Source: Salegentibacter sp. (GTDB taxonomy: Bacteria; Bacteroidota; Bacteroidia; Flavobacteriales; Flavobacteriaceae). Taken from it: 64,000 bases of DNA. The position numbers and the translations under genes are program-made. The stretch is from assembly GCA_017795085.1 (NCBI GenBank), contig CP051246.1:682001-746000 (forward strand), in the 5' to 3' direction. The notes under the pieces are model-generated. The model did not search any database. It was not told the origin of the DNA and was given only the letters and a program-made list of their open reading frames with translations. Shown here in pieces: positions 60,704 through 64,000 of this stretch (position 1 is the first letter of the stretch; each line of letters opens with the position of its first letter).

Positions 60704-60722
60704 GCGTTAAACTAAACCGGTT

Positions 60723-61370
60723 ATGGGAGAATTAAGTTTGGTGACCCTAATTGTAATTGGCGTGAATGCGTTGGTTTCATTTAAAGGCTTTAACGATAAT
60801 CTTTTTTTTGATAAATATAAATTCAGTATTGCGCAAATTAAGCAGGGTGCCAAACATCAGGTTCTCACTTCGGGGTTTTTGCATGTAAGCACTTCACATT
60901 TGTTGGTAAATATGCTTACCCTTTACTTTTTTGCCAATGTAGTGATCTATGCACTTGGTACCAGCGGGTTTTTACTAGTGTATTTTGCAAGTCTTATTTT
61001 GGGGAATTTACTTTCCTATTTTTTTCATAAAAATGAACCAGCATATACTGCAGTAGGAGCAAGCGGGGCGGTTATGGGGGTTTTGTATTCTGCTATTTTA
61101 TTGCGTCCCGATATGATGCTGGGGCTCTTTTTCTTTATTCCAATTCCCGCTTATCTCTTTGGGATTGGTTATTTATTATATACCATTTACGGTATGAAAA
61201 GACGCTTGGGGAACATTGGTCACGATGCACATTTTGGTGGTGCTGTGGGCGGCTATTTACTTACTTTGGTTCTTGCTCCACGGGTTTTTAGCGAGCATTT
61301 ATTAATGGTGGTATTATTGGCTATTCCTATCGTAATTTTATTTATTCTTCAAAAAATGGGAAAAATTTAG
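60723..61370 (+). CDS. Rhomboid-family intramembrane serine protease
   Basis: A 215-residue protein with six membrane segments. The catalytic Ser is in AVGASGAVMGVLYS and the His in NIGHDAHFGGAVGGYLL, and the first-loop STSHLLVNMLTLYFF is also present. It cleaves membrane proteins within the bilayer; substrates unknown. It is divergent from the lipid A acyltransferase and followed by the SIMPL gene after 51 bases. Confidence 0.93.
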   Translation: MGELSLVTLIVIGVNALVSFKGFNDNLFFDKYKFSIAQIKQGAKHQVLTSGFLHVSTSHLLVNMLTLYFFANVVIYALGTSGFLLVYFASLILGNLLSYFFHKNEPAYTAVGASGAVMGVLYSAILLRPDMMLGLFFFIPIPAYLFGIGYLLYTIYGMKRRLGNIGHDAHFGGAVGGYLLTLVLAPRVFSEHLLMVVLLAIPIVILFILQKMGKI

Positions 61371-61421
61371 ACTTTGGTATTTTTCTTGATTTAGGCAGAT
61401 AAACATTTAAACATAAAAACT

Positions 61422-62114
61422 ATGAAAAAGTTACTATTATCATCCTTTTTACTGCTTAGTGTGGTTGTAAGCGCTCAGGAAACCCAAACCACTCCCCAGG
61501 GAATTTTTGTTACCGGTGAAGGAAAAGTAAATGTGGTGCCAGATCGTGTAGTAATTAAATCTCAAATTGAAAACGAAGGGGTGAGTGCCGAAGAAGTGAA
61601 AAGGCAAAATGATAAAACAGCCGATGCGGTACTGAAATATTTAAAATCGGAAGGAATTGCCGAAAAAAATATCCAGACCGATTACGTAAACCTTAATAAG
61701 CGACATAATTATTCTGATAAATCATATACCTATGTGGCAAACCAGGCAATAAGTATTACTTTGGAAGATCTTGATAATTACGAAAAAATTATGAGCGGAC
61801 TTCTGGAAAATGGCTTAAACGGGATAAATGGTATCCAATTTAAGTCATCTGAAGTAGAATCTTACAAAACTGAAGCTCGTAAAAAAGCTATACTCGATGC
61901 TAAACGCAAAGCCGAGGAATTTGCTGAGCCTTTAGGGCAGCAAGTAGGAAAAGCGATTTCAATTAATGAAAATTCAGGAAATAACTTTCAACCGGTCTAC
62001 CGAATGGCAGAAATGATGAAAGCCAGTGACTCTGCAGGAGGTAACCAGGAAACCATTGCCCCCGGAGAACTGGAAATTTCAGTAAAAGTTGATGTTGGTT
62101 TTCAGTTGCATTAA
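61422..62114 (+). CDS. SIMPL-domain periplasmic protein
   Basis: A 230-residue secreted protein with signal peptide (LLLSVVVSA-QET) and one SIMPL domain (DUF541) over nearly all the rest: GIFVTGEGKVNVVPDRVVIKSQIE, LNKRHNYSDKSYTYVANQAISITLEDL and ARKKAILDAKRKAEEFAEPLGQQVGKAISI. The function in bacteria is unclear (YggE-like, oxidative-stress link). A bidirectional terminator follows at 62132-62160. Confidence 0.9.
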   Translation: MKKLLLSSFLLLSVVVSAQETQTTPQGIFVTGEGKVNVVPDRVVIKSQIENEGVSAEEVKRQNDKTADAVLKYLKSEGIAEKNIQTDYVNLNKRHNYSDKSYTYVANQAISITLEDLDNYEKIMSGLLENGLNGINGIQFKSSEVESYKTEARKKAILDAKRKAEEFAEPLGQQVGKAISINENSGNNFQPVYRMAEMMKASDSAGGNQETIAPGELEISVKVDVGFQLH

Positions 62115-62131
62115 AAAAATGTACTCATAGA

Positions 62132-62160
62132 AAAAAGCGGCCTAAACAGCCGCTTTTTTT
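62132..62160. terminator. Bidirectional terminator between SIMPL and TlpA genes
   Basis: AAAAAGCGGC, loop CTAAACA, GCCGCTTTTTTT. A/T tracts on both sides suit the two convergent genes. Confidence 0.88.
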
Positions 62161-62186
62161 GTATATAGGATATGTTACTATTGTTA

Positions 62187-63305
62187 CTATTTATCAAGAA
62201 GCTCGGCCACTTTGGCTTCAAGCTCATCACCGCGCAAGTCGCGTGCTACGATAACACCTTCTTCATCTAAAATAAAAGTAGCGGGAATGGCTCTGATACC
62301 GTATTTTTTGGCGACTGGATCATTCCAGAATTGAAGGTTTGAAACCTGGTGCCATGGCAAACCATCATCTTCAATGGCTTGTAACCATTTATCTTTTTCT
62401 CCTGGCCGATCTAAAGAAACCCCTACAATCTCCAGACCTTGGTCATGGTATTTTTCATAAATTTTAACCACATTGGGGTTTTCAACCCTACAAGGTTTGC
62501 ACCAGGCAGCCCAAAAATCTACAATAGTTACCGCTCCTAAAGCTTTGTTTAATGAAAGTTCGCCTCCCTCGGGAGTAGGAGCAGTAAAGTTTGGAGCTTT
62601 GCTGCCAATATCTACGGCACCGGCACTTTCAAGGTTATTTTCAAGGCTTTTAGCTAACTTTGATTGTTTTACCTTATCATTTAAACTTTCATACAGTTCT
62701 TTAATTTCAGAAGTAGGATAAGATTTCATATTTAACAAATCGCTAATTACCATTACAGAAACAAAAGAATCAGGATGGTCTTCTACCATTTTCTTTTTAA
62801 AAACCTTGTCATTATCCATTAACTCCTGTTCCGCTTTTTGCAATTTTTCAAGTTTGGTAGAATCTTGTTGCTGAAAAGCTTGTTGCATCTCTTGACGTCC
62901 TTCTCCAACTTTTTTGTTCATTTCTTTCAAGTGGTCAAGATAGGTAGTCAGAACTATATTCTCCTGGCCTCCCTTAACTTTTGAATTTCGTATACTGTCT
63001 TTATAAACCTCTATGGAAAGTTGTTCGTTCTCTGCTATAAAAATCACATTACCATTAAGGTTTTCAAACTCAAGGAAACTCAAGTTGGGCGATTCAACTT
63101 CTTCCATGTCCAGTTCAAACTTTTCTCCTTCAATTACAGTTGAGTCAATCCTTTCGGGACGCTGGGTAGGATTTGTTAACTGGGAGACGTAAATTTTACT
63201 GCCGTCTTCCATACCTTTTGCCGTTCCGGAGATAAAAAAACCTTTATTTTCCTGGCAGGAAACAAGGGCTAATACAACGGCTGCCATTGCAACTATTTTT
63301 TTCAT
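62187..63305 (-). CDS. TlpA-family thiol-disulfide reductase lipoprotein with DUF4369 N-terminus
   Basis: A 372-residue lipoprotein (VLALVSC, Cys17). Residues 25-130 form a DUF4369-type beta-domain (FFISGTAKGMEDGSKIYVSQ), then a helical linker, then a thioredoxin fold from about residue 235: VDFWAAWCKPCRVENP with CxxC, GVSLDRPGEKDKW and GIRAIPATFILDEEG. It should exchange disulfides in periplasmic proteins; partner unknown. It is monocistronic, ending at the bidirectional terminator. Confidence 0.93.
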   Translation of the reverse strand: MKKIVAMAAVVLALVSCQENKGFFISGTAKGMEDGSKIYVSQLTNPTQRPERIDSTVIEGEKFELDMEEVESPNLSFLEFENLNGNVIFIAENEQLSIEVYKDSIRNSKVKGGQENIVLTTYLDHLKEMNKKVGEGRQEMQQAFQQQDSTKLEKLQKAEQELMDNDKVFKKKMVEDHPDSFVSVMVISDLLNMKSYPTSEIKELYESLNDKVKQSKLAKSLENNLESAGAVDIGSKAPNFTAPTPEGGELSLNKALGAVTIVDFWAAWCKPCRVENPNVVKIYEKYHDQGLEIVGVSLDRPGEKDKWLQAIEDDGLPWHQVSNLQFWNDPVAKKYGIRAIPATFILDEEGVIVARDLRGDELEAKVAELLDK

Positions 63306-63790
63306 AAAAAATTATTTTAGTATTATTAAAATTAAATAACTCAGCTTGCAAACAATTCTTCTGGAAAAATGAAAAAGTAATTGCTTTTTGCAGTTATTTT
63401 CAGCAAAAATAAACAACTACATAGTTCCCCCTATCGAATTTTTATAAAAAATTGTTAATTCAGGGATAGCATTATCCTTTGCTATATAGAACATGTAATT
63501 TTATAGTAGAATATATGATATGAAAGCCCGTAATCTACGACACAAGTTCGGGACGAGTTAGGTATCCCGACATAAATTTTGGAAGATGGTCTATACCAAC
63601 TGGCATAAACAAAATTTTTCGAAGCATTTGGGAGAAATGCTTTTGAAATTTTTGTATAAATAAACCTCTTATAGAGGGATATATTAAAGCATGGTAATCG
63701 CTAAATAAAAGTTATTTTTATATTATTAGTGTTTCTTTATTATGTTGTTTAATGTTTTGACAATCAAATATTTAATTTAAATTCATTCGT
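63306..63790. other. Long intergenic region before the window end
   Basis: Contains repeat-like debris: an inverted repeat at 63610-63654, fragments such as CAAGTTCGGGACGAG near 63545, a CTTATAGAGGGATATATT stretch near 63670 resembling the flank of the family 2 copy at 38180, and the third start element at the right end. No gene was recognised. Confidence 0.5.
63610..63654. repeat. Near-perfect 20-bp inverted repeat
   Basis: CAAAATTTTTCGAAGCATTT and AAATGCTTTTGAAATTTTTG face each other with a five-base loop (GGGAG). The stem has two mismatches. It is not followed by a T-tract; it might be the end of a mobile element or a structured RNA. Confidence 0.55.
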
Positions 63791-63796
63791 GTGAAA
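63762..63796 (+). promoter_or_regulatory. 35-bp gene-start element, copy 3 (broken GAF gene)
   Basis: Plus strand: AATCAAATATTTAA ... TAAATTC ... ATTCGTGTGAAA. It ends in GTG AAA AAA TAG, that is, in the start of the broken gene that follows. It differs from each other copy at four positions. Confidence 0.6.
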
Positions 63797-64000
63797 AAAT
63801 AGTTAGAAGATTTTCCTTTCCAAATAATTATCAGTTTTGAAGGTGTTATTGAGGCTTATAAAAAGTAATTGGAGAATGAAGAAACTGAAGTTTCCCGCGA
63901 TTATATTACAAAAATGTTGGATTATGTGGGGGAATTTCTGGAGTTAAAAGAGGGGATTGAAAACCCTGATAAACTAAAAGAGTTACAGGAACCAATAAAA
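63791..64000 (+). pseudogene. GAF-domain-type protein gene, broken and cut by the window edge
   Basis: Starting at GTG 63791 the frame reads VKK, stop (TAG 63800-63802), LEDFPFQIIISFEGVIEAYKK, stop (TAA 63866-63868), then stays open to 64000 with LENEETEVSRDYITKMLDYV and so on to LKELQEPIK. The pieces join into the N-terminus of a flavobacterial GAF-type protein (FPFQxxISF motif, as I recall the family). Two nonsense codons in one frame indicate decay. The GAF part itself would be beyond the window. Confidence 0.55.

Noticed and set aside
63610..63654. Integron attC site
   Set aside because: No attC core sites, no integrase and no cassette array; the stem is too regular.
1..64000. CRISPR arrays, tRNA or rRNA genes, prophage or integrase genes
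   Set aside because: No regularly spaced direct repeats, cloverleaf genes, rRNA segments or phage proteins were recognised on either strand.

Overview
The window is a piece of an AT-rich Flavobacteriaceae (Bacteroidota) chromosome, probably from the Gramella/Salegentibacter/Zunongwangia neighbourhood. The evidence is the gene set (gldJ, porV, exosortase F with its partner, HYC_CC_PP protein, DUF3347 proteins, PafA-type phosphatase, dimeric-style gcvP) and the recurrent Bacteroidota promoter -7 box TAnnTTTG just upstream of many genes, with almost no Shine-Dalgarno sequences. No tRNA, rRNA, CRISPR array, phage gene or intact transposase was seen.

Layout. 1-3000: the 5' end of purH, an ABC permease, a free-methionine-sulfoxide-reductase-like GAF protein, and an exosortase F gene with an in-frame stop next to its intact partner gene. 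3200-15600: a copper/silver resistance island made of an HYC_CC_PP protein, CusA-CusC-CusB efflux parts, DUF305 and DUF3347 proteins, an AraC regulator carrying an HMA-like metal-binding N-terminus, a 16-cysteine copper-storage-type protein, and a CopA ATPase with two HMA and two HMBD modules. 15600-20500: murF, gldJ and porV. The T9SS sortase gene porU, which normally sits between gldJ and porV, is absent. 20500-30150: cdd, pdhA, pdhC, then a tight run (M28 peptidase, SDR, SprT-like, mannose-1-P guanylyltransferase, DUF389 protein) and a convergent MlaE/MlaF-type ABC pair. 30200-39900: pafA-like phosphatase, a KAS III/methyltransferase/GNAT/GT2 minus-strand operon, gcvP, a UbiA-like membrane protein, and an ECF sigma factor with a small HxxxCxxC protein. 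40000-47100: M3 peptidase, a candidate small RNA (possibly 6S-like), purE-purK, hpt-adk-obgE and a DUF4136 lipoprotein. 47200-64000: gltBD, acyl-CoA dehydrogenase, anmK, a Glu/Leu-type dehydrogenase, an AcpH-like gene, glmM, a lipid A acyltransferase, rhomboid, SIMPL protein, TlpA-type lipoprotein, and finally a broken GAF-protein gene running off the edge.

The least expected signals are non-coding. A 35-bp element occurs three times, ungapped and almost identical, each time ending exactly at a GTG-AAA gene start (murF, purK and the broken GAF gene). A promoter-to-terminator unit lies between the M3 peptidase gene and purE and folds as one long hairpin. Several families of short dispersed palindromic repeats fill the intergenic gaps, one of which has entered the cusA 3' end and the cusC signal peptide. 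All functional statements rest on motif recognition and recalled family knowledge; no database search was run.
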